A stretch of DNA of 64,000 nucleotides from Salmonella enterica subsp. enterica serovar Typhimurium str. LT2. GTDB taxonomy: Bacteria; Pseudomonadota; Gammaproteobacteria; Enterobacterales; Enterobacteriaceae. The translations under genes were made by a program, and so were the position numbers. The stretch is taken from NCBI RefSeq assembly GCF_000006945.2, contig NC_003197.2, positions 3,162,001 to 3,226,000 on the forward strand, in the 5' to 3' direction. Shown here piece by piece: positions 17,664-26,516 of this stretch (the first letter of the stretch is position 1; the number at the start of each line of letters is the position of its first letter). Below the pieces are notes generated by a model. That model did not search any database and was not told where the DNA came from. It worked only from the letters and a program-made list of their open reading frames with translations.

Positions 17664-18842
17664 TCAGTCGCGTTCAATGGTTAAAGCAACGCCCTGACCG
17701 CCACCGATACACAGCGTCGCCAGGCCTTTACGCGCGTCGCGTTTAACCATTTCGTGCACCAGTGAAACCAGAATTCGACAGCCGGAAGCGCCAATGGGAT
17801 GCCCCAGCGCAATCGCGCCGCCATTAACGTTTACCCGTCGCTCATCCCATTCCAGCATTTTTCCTACCGATAACGCCTGGGCGGCAAACGCTTCGTTGGC
17901 TTCGATAAGGTCGACCTCCGTCAGTTGCCAGCCGGCACGCTCCAGACAGCGCCGGGTAGCATATACCGGCGCAATCCCCATTAGCGCAGGATCGACGCCG
18001 ACGCTGGCAAACGCGCGGATGCGCGCCAGCACCGGCAGCCCCAGCGCCTGGGCTTTCGCCTCGCTCATCATCATCACCGCGGCGGCGCCATCGTTGATTG
18101 AGGAGGCATTACCCGCCGTCACCGAACCTAAACTATCAAACGCCGGATGCAGCAGGGCTAACCCCTCCGCACTGGCGTCGGCCCGCGGTTGTTCATCCGT
18201 ATCGACAATTGCGGTCTGCCCATTACGTTGCGTGACGATGGGGACAATCTCATCTTTAAAACGTCCGGTATCAATCGCGGCCCTGGCTTTTTGCTGCGAA
18301 CTGAGCGCATAAGCATCCTGTAACTCGCGGCTGATGCCATATTCCCGCGCCAGGTTTTCTGCCGTCACGCCAATGTGATAATCGTTGAAGGCATCCCATA
18401 AGCCATCATGTACCAGACTATCCACCAGATTGTCGGCATCAGGCAACGCGCCGCTACGGCTGTCATTGAGGACATGCGGCGCACGGCTCATATTCTCCTG
18501 CCCGCCCGCAATAACAATGTCCGCTTCGCCGCACTGAATAGCCTGCGTCGCCAGGTGCAACGCTTTTAAACCGGAACCACAAACGTCATTAATGGTAATA
18601 GCGGAAACGGTAGTCGGCAGCCCTCCTTTGATGGCTGACTGGCGCGCCGGATTCTGCCCGGCGCCAGCCGTCAGTACCTGACCGAGGATGACCTCATCGA
18701 TAGCGTTAGCGTCCACGCCGGTGCGCTCAATTAACGCTTTTACGACCATGCTCCCCAGCTCGACGGCGGAATGACGGGCCAGCGTTCCCTGAAAACAGCC
18801 GATGGGTGTCCGTAAAGCCCCCACTATCACAACCTCTTTCAT
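17664..18842 (-). CDS. yqeF: Acetyl-CoA acetyltransferase YqeF (thiolase)
   Basis: This 392-residue thiolase has the nucleophilic Cys88 (NDVCGSGLKA), the His block GGAIALGHPIGASG and the second Cys in TLCIGGGQG. Thiolases of this group reversibly condense two acetyl-CoA; the cellular role of YqeF is not settled. The start at 18842 (MKEVVIVGALRTP) fits the family. It stands alone, and no other beta-oxidation genes are nearby. Confidence 0.94.
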   Translation of the reverse strand: MKEVVIVGALRTPIGCFQGTLARHSAVELGSMVVKALIERTGVDANAIDEVILGQVLTAGAGQNPARQSAIKGGLPTTVSAITINDVCGSGLKALHLATQAIQCGEADIVIAGGQENMSRAPHVLNDSRSGALPDADNLVDSLVHDGLWDAFNDYHIGVTAENLAREYGISRELQDAYALSSQQKARAAIDTGRFKDEIVPIVTQRNGQTAIVDTDEQPRADASAEGLALLHPAFDSLGSVTAGNASSINDGAAAVMMMSEAKAQALGLPVLARIRAFASVGVDPALMGIAPVYATRRCLERAGWQLTEVDLIEANEAFAAQALSVGKMLEWDERRVNVNGGAIALGHPIGASGCRILVSLVHEMVKRDARKGLATLCIGGGQGVALTIERD

Positions 18843-18964
18843 TACCACCTCAGCGCAAAATGACACCGCCATAGTAGAGCATTGTTAAAATTAGTTTTCT
18901 TGATTGTTTAAAAAAAGTGAGTTTTATCACAAAGGAAATGACGCTGATTTGACGGTGACGCAGC

Positions 18965-19828
18965 TTATTTCTGCTGCAAATGGTAGCGAAGCCAGTTCCC
19001 CGCCGTTCCGGGCGGCGTTTTCTTGTTCCACAGCAAATCAATAGCAATCGCCCTCGGCCAGCCAGGAACATCCAGCTGCGCCAGCGGTTTTTCCGCCGCA
19101 AACTCTTCCACCAGCGCGCAGGGCAATACGCACCAGCCAAATCCCTGAACCGCCATGCTCAACAGTAATAAATAGTTTGGCGCTGACCAGGCCGGGCCGC
19201 GCGTAATGTTGGCGTTAGAGTCAAGATAGGTATTCAGACGCAGCTCGCGCCAGGTATGCAGTTGCTCCCATTGCAGGTTCGTCTGTGACGCCAACGGATG
19301 CGTGGTCGCCACATAAACCCCCATCCAGCTTTGAACAGGCAGACGCGCCGCGCCAATGTCTGTGGGATAGTCATCACGCGCTTCAATCAGGCCTATCTGG
19401 GCACGCCCTTTTTGCAGCAGGTCGATGACATCATCATTTTCTCCGATCAAGCATTCAAACTCGGTATGCGGAAATTGACGATCAAACTGCGCCATTAACT
19501 CTTCCAGACTGTCAGGGTGCAGGGTATCAGAGAGGACGAACGTGAGTCTTGCCTCCGTCTCGCCGGATAACGTCAGCGCCACCTCATCCAGACGGTCGCT
19601 CGCCGATAAAATAGCCTGAACATAGCTAAGCACCCGTTTTCCTTCTTCGGTCAGAACGGGCTGGCGCGAAGATCGATCAAATAATGAAAATCCCAGATCC
19701 GCCTCCAGATGCGCAATGGCGATACTAATGGTGGACTGGCTTTTACGCAGGCGGCGCGCCGCCGCAGAAAACGAACCGCAAGAGACGGTCTCAACAAATG
19801 CTATTAAAGCTTCAGGTGAGTAACGCAT
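18965..19828 (-). CDS. LysR-family transcriptional regulator, divergent from a PACE efflux gene
   Basis: This 287-residue LysR-type regulator has an N-terminal HTH (ALIAFVETVSCGSFSAAARR...KSQSTISIAIAHLE) and a standard effector domain. It is divergently oriented to the small membrane gene at 19932, with about 100 bp between starts. In Acinetobacter, AceR (LysR-type) controls the PACE pump AceI in the same arrangement, so this is probably the regulator of its neighbour. It is absent from the E. coli K-12 locus and corresponds to an uncharacterised Salmonella gene (STM3020-like, from memory). Confidence 0.82.
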   Translation of the reverse strand: MRYSPEALIAFVETVSCGSFSAAARRLRKSQSTISIAIAHLEADLGFSLFDRSSRQPVLTEEGKRVLSYVQAILSASDRLDEVALTLSGETEARLTFVLSDTLHPDSLEELMAQFDRQFPHTEFECLIGENDDVIDLLQKGRAQIGLIEARDDYPTDIGAARLPVQSWMGVYVATTHPLASQTNLQWEQLHTWRELRLNTYLDSNANITRGPAWSAPNYLLLLSMAVQGFGWCVLPCALVEEFAAEKPLAQLDVPGWPRAIAIDLLWNKKTPPGTAGNWLRYHLQQK

Positions 19829-19931
19829 AACCTATCTACTTTATCGATGGATGTTATCTTTTAGGTATCACATTAAACGATAAAATAGCGGAAATTTCTT
19901 TAGCTTGATTAAGAGTAAGGTTTTTTCGTTT

Positions 19932-20387
19932 ATGCAACATGACGCCATACAACGTCGCTCGCTGCCGGAGCGTATTTTCCATGCTGTCTGTTTTGAAGGT
20001 ATTGCGACTGCGATACTGGCGCCAACGACCGCCTGGCTAATGCAGCGCTCGGTGCTGGAGATGGGCGGCCTGACGATATTGCTGGCAACGACGGCCATGA
20101 TCTGGAATATCATTTATAACGCTCTGTTTGATCGACTGTGGCCCGCGCATCAGGTGAGACGAACCGCCAAAGTGCGCGCACTCCATGCGTTAGGATTTGA
20201 AAGTGGGTTTATTGTCATTGGCGTCAGTATTGTCGCTTGGGTACTGAATGTCAGCCTGCTACAAGCATTCACCCTGGAAATTGGTTTCTTCCTGTTCTTT
20301 TTGCCGTACACGATGCTGTACAACTGGGCATACGATGTTTTACGCCAACGAATAGTGACTCGCCGCCAACAGCGCGTTAGTGCATGA
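19932..20387 (+). CDS. PACE-family (bacterial transmembrane pair) efflux protein
   Basis: This 151-residue protein has four predicted membrane helices in two tandem pairs. The PACE/BTP signatures are visible: RIFHAVCFEG in helix 1 (with the conserved Glu), WNIIYNALFDRLWP after helix 2, RALHALGFESG in helix 3 and YNWAYDVL at the end. PACE proteins such as AceI export chlorhexidine, and others short-chain diamines. The start is the ATG at 19932; a TTG at 19905 in frame would add nine residues. The divergent LysR-type gene is the likely regulator. Confidence 0.85.
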   Translation: MQHDAIQRRSLPERIFHAVCFEGIATAILAPTTAWLMQRSVLEMGGLTILLATTAMIWNIIYNALFDRLWPAHQVRRTAKVRALHALGFESGFIVIGVSIVAWVLNVSLLQAFTLEIGFFLFFLPYTMLYNWAYDVLRQRIVTRRQQRVSA

Positions 20388-20528
20388 TATTGCTCTTTTT
20401 TGCCGGGATCGCAACGCTCCCGGCCCTCCGCCTCCACGACATCCATCTGCTTAAAACGCCCCCAACTGACGCTATTTATGGTAAATTGCGCTTCTTTTTG
20501 TGTGTTTTATAGTTGATAAATTCAAATA

Positions 20529-21758
20529 ATGTCTAAAATTTGGTCAAAAGATGAGACTCTCTGGAGTTTTGCATTATACGGAACGGCTGTAGGCGCAGGC
20601 ACTCTTTTCCTTCCCATCCAGTTGGGATCGGCAGGCGCAATCGTGCTATTTATTACCGCGCTGGTCGCCTGGCCTCTAACATACTGGCCGCATAAGGCGC
20701 TGTGTCAGTTTATTCTTTCCTCAAAGACTTCTGCCGGTGAGGGAATTACTGGCGCCGTTACTCATTATTACGGCAAGAAAATCGGCAATATTATTACCAC
20801 GCTTTATTTCATTGCGTTTTTTGTCGTGGTATTAATTTATGCTGTGGCGATTACCAATTCCCTGACAGAGCAATTAGCGAAGCATATTCAGATAGATATT
20901 CGCATCCGGATGGCAGTTAGCTTCGGCGTAGTACTTATCCTGAATATGATTTTCTTAATGGGAAGACATGCCACTCTTCGCGTAATGGGCTTTTTAGTCT
21001 TTCCACTTATCGCTTACTTCTTGTTCCTTTCGCTCTACTTAACCGGAAGCTGGCAACCCTCGTTACTGACCGGGCAGATGTCTTTGGATAGTCACACGTT
21101 GCACCAGGTATGGATTTCTATTCCGGTGATGGTTTTTGCTTTTAGCCATACGCCCATTATTTCGACGTTTGCCATCGACAGACGGGAAAATTTTGGCGAT
21201 CAGGCCATGGATAAATGCAAAAAGATCATGAAGGTCGCCTATCTGATTATCTGCCTGAGCGTGCTGTTCTTTGTCTTTAGCTGCCTGCTCTCCATTCCGC
21301 CGTCATACATTGAAGACGCGCGCAACGAAGGCGTTACCATCCTTTCCGCGCTCTCGATGATGCCCAATGCGCCGGCCTGGCTCTCTATTTCCGGTATTAT
21401 CGTTGCCGTCGTGGCCATGTCGAAATCTTTCCTCGGCACCTATTTCGGCGTCATCGAGGGCGCAACCGAAATGGTAAGAACCACCCTACAGCAGGTTGGC
21501 GTAAAAAAAAGCCGGGCGTTCAATCGCGCGCTGTCTATCATGCTGGTTTCCGGGATTACGTTTATTATTTGCTGTATTAACCCGAATGCCATCTCTATGA
21601 TTTATGCTATTAGCGGCCCGCTCATTGCGATGATTCTGTTTATTATGCCCACGTTGTCAACGTACCTGATACCGGCATTGAAACCCTACCGTTCAGTAGG
21701 TAATTTCATTACGTTGGTCGTCGGTTTACTTTGCGTATCGGTGATGTTTTTCGGCTAA
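20529..21758 (+). CDS. yqeG: Amino acid/proton symporter YqeG (HAAAP family)
   Basis: This 409-residue inner membrane protein with about 11 helices belongs to the hydroxy/aromatic amino acid permease family (SdaC/TdcC-like). The N-terminal block LYGTAVGAGTLFLPIQLG matches the substrate-binding first helix of the family. Serine or threonine uptake is the likely function by relationship; the exact substrate cannot be read from sequence. It is convergent with rcnR and shares a terminator with it. Confidence 0.92.
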   Translation: MSKIWSKDETLWSFALYGTAVGAGTLFLPIQLGSAGAIVLFITALVAWPLTYWPHKALCQFILSSKTSAGEGITGAVTHYYGKKIGNIITTLYFIAFFVVVLIYAVAITNSLTEQLAKHIQIDIRIRMAVSFGVVLILNMIFLMGRHATLRVMGFLVFPLIAYFLFLSLYLTGSWQPSLLTGQMSLDSHTLHQVWISIPVMVFAFSHTPIISTFAIDRRENFGDQAMDKCKKIMKVAYLIICLSVLFFVFSCLLSIPPSYIEDARNEGVTILSALSMMPNAPAWLSISGIIVAVVAMSKSFLGTYFGVIEGATEMVRTTLQQVGVKKSRAFNRALSIMLVSGITFIICCINPNAISMIYAISGPLIAMILFIMPTLSTYLIPALKPYRSVGNFITLVVGLLCVSVMFFG

Positions 21759-21766
21759 AGTAAAAG

Positions 21767-21796
21767 ATAGCCGGGATATAACTCCCGGCTATTTTA
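21767..21796. terminator. Shared bidirectional terminator yqeG/rcnR
   Basis: ATAGCCGGGA / TCCCGGCTAT forms a 10-bp stem with a 6-base loop, followed by TTTTAT on the plus strand. The right arm overlaps the rcnR stop codon, so the hairpin serves yqeG and begins inside rcnR on the other strand. Confidence 0.8.
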
Positions 21797-22061
21797 TATA
21801 AGAATCCAGCACCTTTAATATTACGTCCAGATCTTCTTCACGTCTGGCTTCATCACTCTGATGAACGATATGCTCGGTCAGATGACCTTTAATCACCTCG
21901 CGCATTAAGCCATTTACCGCGCCGCGAATCGCCGCGATCTGTTGTAACACGGCCGCGCATTCATGCGGTTCATCCAGCATTTTTTTTAGCGCTATCACCT
22001 GTCCCTGAATCTTGCTGGTTCTGGCTTTAAGCTTTTGTTTGTCCCGGATGGTATGTGACAT
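21789..22061 (-). CDS. rcnR: Nickel/cobalt-responsive repressor RcnR
   Basis: This 90-residue all-helical repressor of the CsoR/RcnR family binds Ni(II) or Co(II), then releases the rcnA promoter. The metal ligands known for E. coli RcnR are all present at the same positions: His3, Cys35, His60 and His64. It is divergent from rcnA, with two G-tract operators between. Confidence 0.96.
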   Translation of the reverse strand: MSHTIRDKQKLKARTSKIQGQVIALKKMLDEPHECAAVLQQIAAIRGAVNGLMREVIKGHLTEHIVHQSDEARREEDLDVILKVLDSYIK

Positions 22062-22110
22062 TACAACACCTCACTAACATTAACGAATACAAATTATAGC
22101 ATTACGATGC

Positions 22111-22145
22111 TACTGGGGGGTAGTATTCTATACTGGGGGGGAGTA
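22111..22145. promoter_or_regulatory. Tandem RcnR operators (TACT-G6-7-AGTA)
   Basis: Two G-tract sites, TACTGGGGGGTAGTA (22111-22125) and TACTGGGGGGGAGTA (22131-22145), lie 20 bp apart, center to center, in the rcnR-rcnA spacer. TACT-G6-N-AGTA is the recognition pattern of RcnR. The second site has one extra G. Confidence 0.88.
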
Positions 22146-22182
22146 GAATGACGCCCACATAAAACAACTAAGAATCATTCTC

Positions 22183-23049
<867 letters not shown>

Positions 23050-23258
23050 ATATGTAACGCTTCTGCTCAGGCCGTATCATTCACGTCGGGTTTCATTCCA
23101 GAAGCGTTTTTACTTATCAAACGGTATGAAAGGCCATACATTCAGCGTCCCGCCTGAATTCTGTATTTTACTCCACTACACCACAGGCAAAAAATACCCC
23201 ACCGCCACCGGGTTTAGCCGGCGTGTCAGTGTTTCTGGATAGGGTCGCCGGAGGCGGG

Positions 23259-24017
23259 TTATTGCGGAGCGATAAACGGGGTTCGCTGCAGTGATTTACA
23301 AAACCGGGTACCAAACAGCAGTTCCCGTAATCGGTTCCGCATTCCCAGCTTCACCAGTAACCGGTATTTGTCCTGCCAGATTTGCTTCTCCTGTGTATTC
23401 AGCCTTCCACACAACGCTGACAACCTTCCTCGTCCACGGTAAACTTCCTGAAGCAAGCGTAACTGGGCCAGGCTCACTCCGCATGCCAGTATCTCCCGGT
23501 GCATCAACTGATCCATATAGTTCATCAACCGCTTCGGATTGTTAAATATCGGTGGCACTTCCAGAAAGCCCGTCACCGGATCCGGAGATAACAAAAAGGC
23601 GTCCAGCGCTCCTGTCCTGCGCAGGCGTGCGCCCCCGGCCCACTGTTCATCCCGCCGCCACCGAATAAGTATCTCCGCCAGTTCCTGCTCCAGCAGCGCC
23701 GGGATGCCGCCGTATACCTTCAGTACCACCCGGTCGCTGAAAAACAGCTCATCGCTGATAATCATAACCGGGTAGTCCGGCAGTATCTGTCTCAGGGAAT
23801 AGAACAAAAAGAGATGTTCACGGGGACGCAGACACAGTATCAGTATGGCCTCCGGTTTCCGACGTAATTGCTGCAACAGAACAGGCTGCCTGTATGCGGT
23901 TTCACAGTTGCAGCCCGGCATAAATCTCCGGACCAGGTGTGCCACGGCGATCGTCACCGGCCAGCAGTCACCGTAAACGATAATCTGCCAGGCCGGTATC
24001 CGGTTATGTTCCGTCAT
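23259..24017 (-). CDS. stdF: StdF, regulator encoded by the std fimbrial operon
   Basis: This 252-residue cytoplasmic protein has no signal peptide. The C-terminal third (residues about 190-245, LAQLRLLQEVYRGRGRLSAL...DKYRLLVKLGMRNR) looks like a LuxR-type helix-turn-helix; the N-terminal part resembles a receiver-like alpha/beta fold without a clear phospho-Asp motif. In S. Typhimurium StdE and StdF act on other virulence genes, including SPI-1, when std is on. It overlaps stdE; the ATG at 24017 follows GGAGG with 6-base spacing and is preferred over the ATG at 24023. Confidence 0.85.
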   Translation of the reverse strand: MTEHNRIPAWQIIVYGDCWPVTIAVAHLVRRFMPGCNCETAYRQPVLLQQLRRKPEAILILCLRPREHLFLFYSLRQILPDYPVMIISDELFFSDRVVLKVYGGIPALLEQELAEILIRWRRDEQWAGGARLRRTGALDAFLLSPDPVTGFLEVPPIFNNPKRLMNYMDQLMHREILACGVSLAQLRLLQEVYRGRGRLSALCGRLNTQEKQIWQDKYRLLVKLGMRNRLRELLFGTRFCKSLQRTPFIAPQ

Positions 24018-24516
24018 CCTCATCCTCCTTCTTTTTCAGGATCTTCCCCGCATTTCTGTTACTGCACAGCCGGTTCCACAGTTCATTTGCCATCGACCTG
24101 TCACCATTACCGACCCGGCGTTTTGATACCAGCGGCGGTCCGGCTTTTTCACGGCGCGTGGACGGGGTGGGACTGTCAAGAACCCGGATAACATAAATCT
24201 CATAGCGTCGTGCTTTATTAGGCAGGGTCTGGTGACGGCAGATGCTGACCACCCGCGATGTTTTGCTTCGCAGATAGGCAATCAGGTAGCTGGCCCGTCT
24301 GGCCGTGATGTGAAACGCCTCTGCTATCTGGTTACGCTGAACCCAGTTCTGCTGCAACAGGCACCAGTGTGCCACAATGATATACAGGGGCTCGCCGGCA
24401 TACTGGCGGACACTTACCGGAATAAAACAGGCATCATGGTTGGTCTGTCCGGGATAATGAATATCGTTACCAGGGGTAAGGTACTGCTTTTTTGCGTGTG
24501 TATTATCAGGGCACAT
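24004..24516 (-). CDS. stdE: StdE, GrlA/CaiF-type transcriptional regulator
   Basis: This 170-residue protein resembles the CaiF/GrlA family of small HTH activators. Visible blocks are ACFIPVSVRQYAGEPLYIIV, common to the family, and the helix-turn-helix QRNQIAEAFHITARRASYLI. The start at 24516 has GAGAGG 5 bases upstream; an earlier in-frame ATG at 24564 is not supported. The C-terminal tail is very acidic and basic in runs. It is followed by the overlapping stdF. A 143-bp AT-rich gap separates it from stdD, in which an internal promoter or attenuator could lie. In S. Typhimurium it links fimbrial state to SPI-1 control. Confidence 0.87.
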   Translation of the reverse strand: MCPDNTHAKKQYLTPGNDIHYPGQTNHDACFIPVSVRQYAGEPLYIIVAHWCLLQQNWVQRNQIAEAFHITARRASYLIAYLRSKTSRVVSICRHQTLPNKARRYEIYVIRVLDSPTPSTRREKAGPPLVSKRRVGNGDRSMANELWNRLCSNRNAGKILKKKEDEDDGT

Positions 24517-24659
24517 AAAACCTCTCCATAACTGGGTAAATGATTTCCCGGAGGTGAAGAACAACTCTTAAATAGTATTTATTATTAATGTGTGTTTATT
24601 CGGGATTAGTTCCCCGATAACTCAGTCAGTTCTTTTATTTTTATTATCTGCCCCCCCGA

Positions 24660-25736
24660 TTAGTTATAGGTAACAGTAACGGGTATTGCAGCAGAAAACG
24701 TTCCTGTCTTTACACTTCCCCCCGGGGTCGGGGTTATTACTGCAGTATATACCTTCGACACATTACCGGTGACAGCTCCTGTAATAGTAATATCCCCCAG
24801 TACTTCTTGTTTATCAAAAGTAATCTCTTTTCCTTTATCATCTTTTATTGAAAGCCGGAGCCCATTAGGCTGACCTTTGTTGGGGCCATCCAGGCTGACA
24901 AGATTCAGAGTTTGCCCGGTATCCTGTGTCAGTGCACCTTTCCCGAAGGTGATGGCCAGAGGGATCGTGAATTCCTGTCCCATAGCCGGTCGTAAAACCT
25001 GCCTGGCGATCACTGTAAAATTTGCCTGTCTGGTCTGTGAAGGTTCATAAGTCGTATAAATATGCCCAAAGTTGACCTGTAATGGAACAATGTCAACTTT
25101 ACCCAATCCGTTTCTGAGAATTCTCACATTAAAACCAGATAAAACAAATCCGTTTTGTCTCAAAGAATAAGAAAAAGGTACAATATTTAAAACATTACTT
25201 ATCCCCGTAAAAGCTGTAACTGCACTACTCTCTGAATATGCTTTTGTATATAAGAAATCCAGTGTTATCCTTACTTTTCGTTCTGTAGTCCCAACAGGTA
25301 GTTTTGTGCCAAACTCTTTTCGTAACTCATTTCCTGACTGAGTACTCTTTATTTCATCCCAGGAGAACGAAACAACACTTGAAGCATTTCCTGTTTCTTG
25401 AATGGACATTCTGAATCCAAGTCCCATCGCATCTAGTGTCTTGGTAAATTTACTGAAGTAGCCCTGATTAAATACCAGCTGTGGAAATTGCGTGTCATAT
25501 CCCATGTAACATTTAAAAACTGCATCCTGATTGATTGTATAGATAACCGAATCCGGGCCAGGTTTAAAATCATCGGTTGTCAAATTTATACTTCTTAAAT
25601 TAATATTCTGACCGGAAGTGACTGCACATTCATTTATACCTAGCTCAACCGCATACACTTTAGTCACACATAAAGAGCACAACATCATCACCAGCACGGT
25701 CAGTTTTGTTTTCAGATTAAAAATCCATTCTGTCAT
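24660..25736 (-). CDS. stdD: StdD, putative fimbrial adhesin or minor subunit
   Basis: This 358-residue exported protein has a signal peptide (hydrophobic run ending KVYA, then VELGINECAV). The rest is beta-rich, and the C-terminal 150 residues look like a pilin domain ending in alternating residues and a final VTVTYN, the donor-strand beta segment. As last structural gene and much larger than the pilin, it is the likely tip adhesin. Its ATG overlaps the stdC stop by 4 bp (ATGA), so it is translationally coupled. Std fimbriae bind fucosylated glycans in the caecum; which subunit binds is inferred. Confidence 0.85.
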   Translation of the reverse strand: MTEWIFNLKTKLTVLVMMLCSLCVTKVYAVELGINECAVTSGQNINLRSINLTTDDFKPGPDSVIYTINQDAVFKCYMGYDTQFPQLVFNQGYFSKFTKTLDAMGLGFRMSIQETGNASSVVSFSWDEIKSTQSGNELRKEFGTKLPVGTTERKVRITLDFLYTKAYSESSAVTAFTGISNVLNIVPFSYSLRQNGFVLSGFNVRILRNGLGKVDIVPLQVNFGHIYTTYEPSQTRQANFTVIARQVLRPAMGQEFTIPLAITFGKGALTQDTGQTLNLVSLDGPNKGQPNGLRLSIKDDKGKEITFDKQEVLGDITITGAVTGNVSKVYTAVITPTPGGSVKTGTFSAAIPVTVTYN

Positions 25737-26476
25737 GATGTCGCCCCTGCGTCCTTAAACGCGCAGTTCAGGGCATCGCAGGTGTAGCGATTCATCTGCA
25801 GTCCCCCGTAATCATCAATATACCCCACCCACAGCGTCCGGGTTTCTGCCGGCAGAACAGCCTTTAAAGGCAGGTTCCCCAGGGGCGGCACCATCACGCC
25901 CTCGCGGAAACCGCTGAGCCTGTGGCTACGGTCTGCTCCCAGCCACGCCACAGTGATGTAGTACGGCGTCGGGTTTCTGAGGGTCAGATGTCCCGCATTC
26001 CGCTCAGCAGTCAGCTTTCTTTCCGGCTGGTCACTGCTGCTTCTGATAATGGCTTTCGGACGGTAAAACAGTTTCAGCTGGCTCTGCATGGCCAGCTGCA
26101 GGACGTTGTCGTCTTCCGGCTTCGGGGGAACGCCCCGCACGTTAAACCAGAACAGTGTTTCCCTGTCCTGAGGGAGCTTATCTGTCAGCCCGCGAACCTG
26201 GGTGATACGGACCTGGGATTTCTGTCCGGCATCAATACGCTGCAGCGGCGGCAGCGCCATCAGCGCATCGGTTCTCACCCCGTCAGCATCCGTCACCCAG
26301 GACTGCGCCAGGAACGGCGTGGTTTTGTCATCGTTATTCAGCGTGATGGCCACCGTTTTCTGCGGCGCATCCATGATAATACGGGTCCGGTCAACATTGA
26401 CGGCCGCCGGGCTGTACTGGCTCCATGCCGCCGCCAGTGCGAGTAAAATCACACGGCTTCTTCTGCTGTTTTTCAC
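25733..26476 (-). CDS. stdC: StdC, periplasmic fimbrial chaperone
   Basis: This 247-residue PapD-like chaperone has a signal peptide cleaved after about SPAA. The two immunoglobulin-like domains are visible: TRIIMDAPQKTVAITLNND at the first strand, and the G1-strand region QKSQVRITQVRG followed by ETLFWFNVRGVPP, the family signature. The C-terminal domain starts at LTLRNPTPYYITVAWLG. It folds subunits and delivers them to the StdB usher. It lies 40 bp downstream of stdB and is coupled to stdD. Confidence 0.94.
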   Translation of the reverse strand: MKNSRRSRVILLALAAAWSQYSPAAVNVDRTRIIMDAPQKTVAITLNNDDKTTPFLAQSWVTDADGVRTDALMALPPLQRIDAGQKSQVRITQVRGLTDKLPQDRETLFWFNVRGVPPKPEDDNVLQLAMQSQLKLFYRPKAIIRSSSDQPERKLTAERNAGHLTLRNPTPYYITVAWLGADRSHRLSGFREGVMVPPLGNLPLKAVLPAETRTLWVGYIDDYGGLQMNRYTCDALNCAFKDAGATS

Positions 26477-26516
26477 CTGTTTTCTCCTTTAGACCTGCTC
26501 TGTGACAGGGATATTT

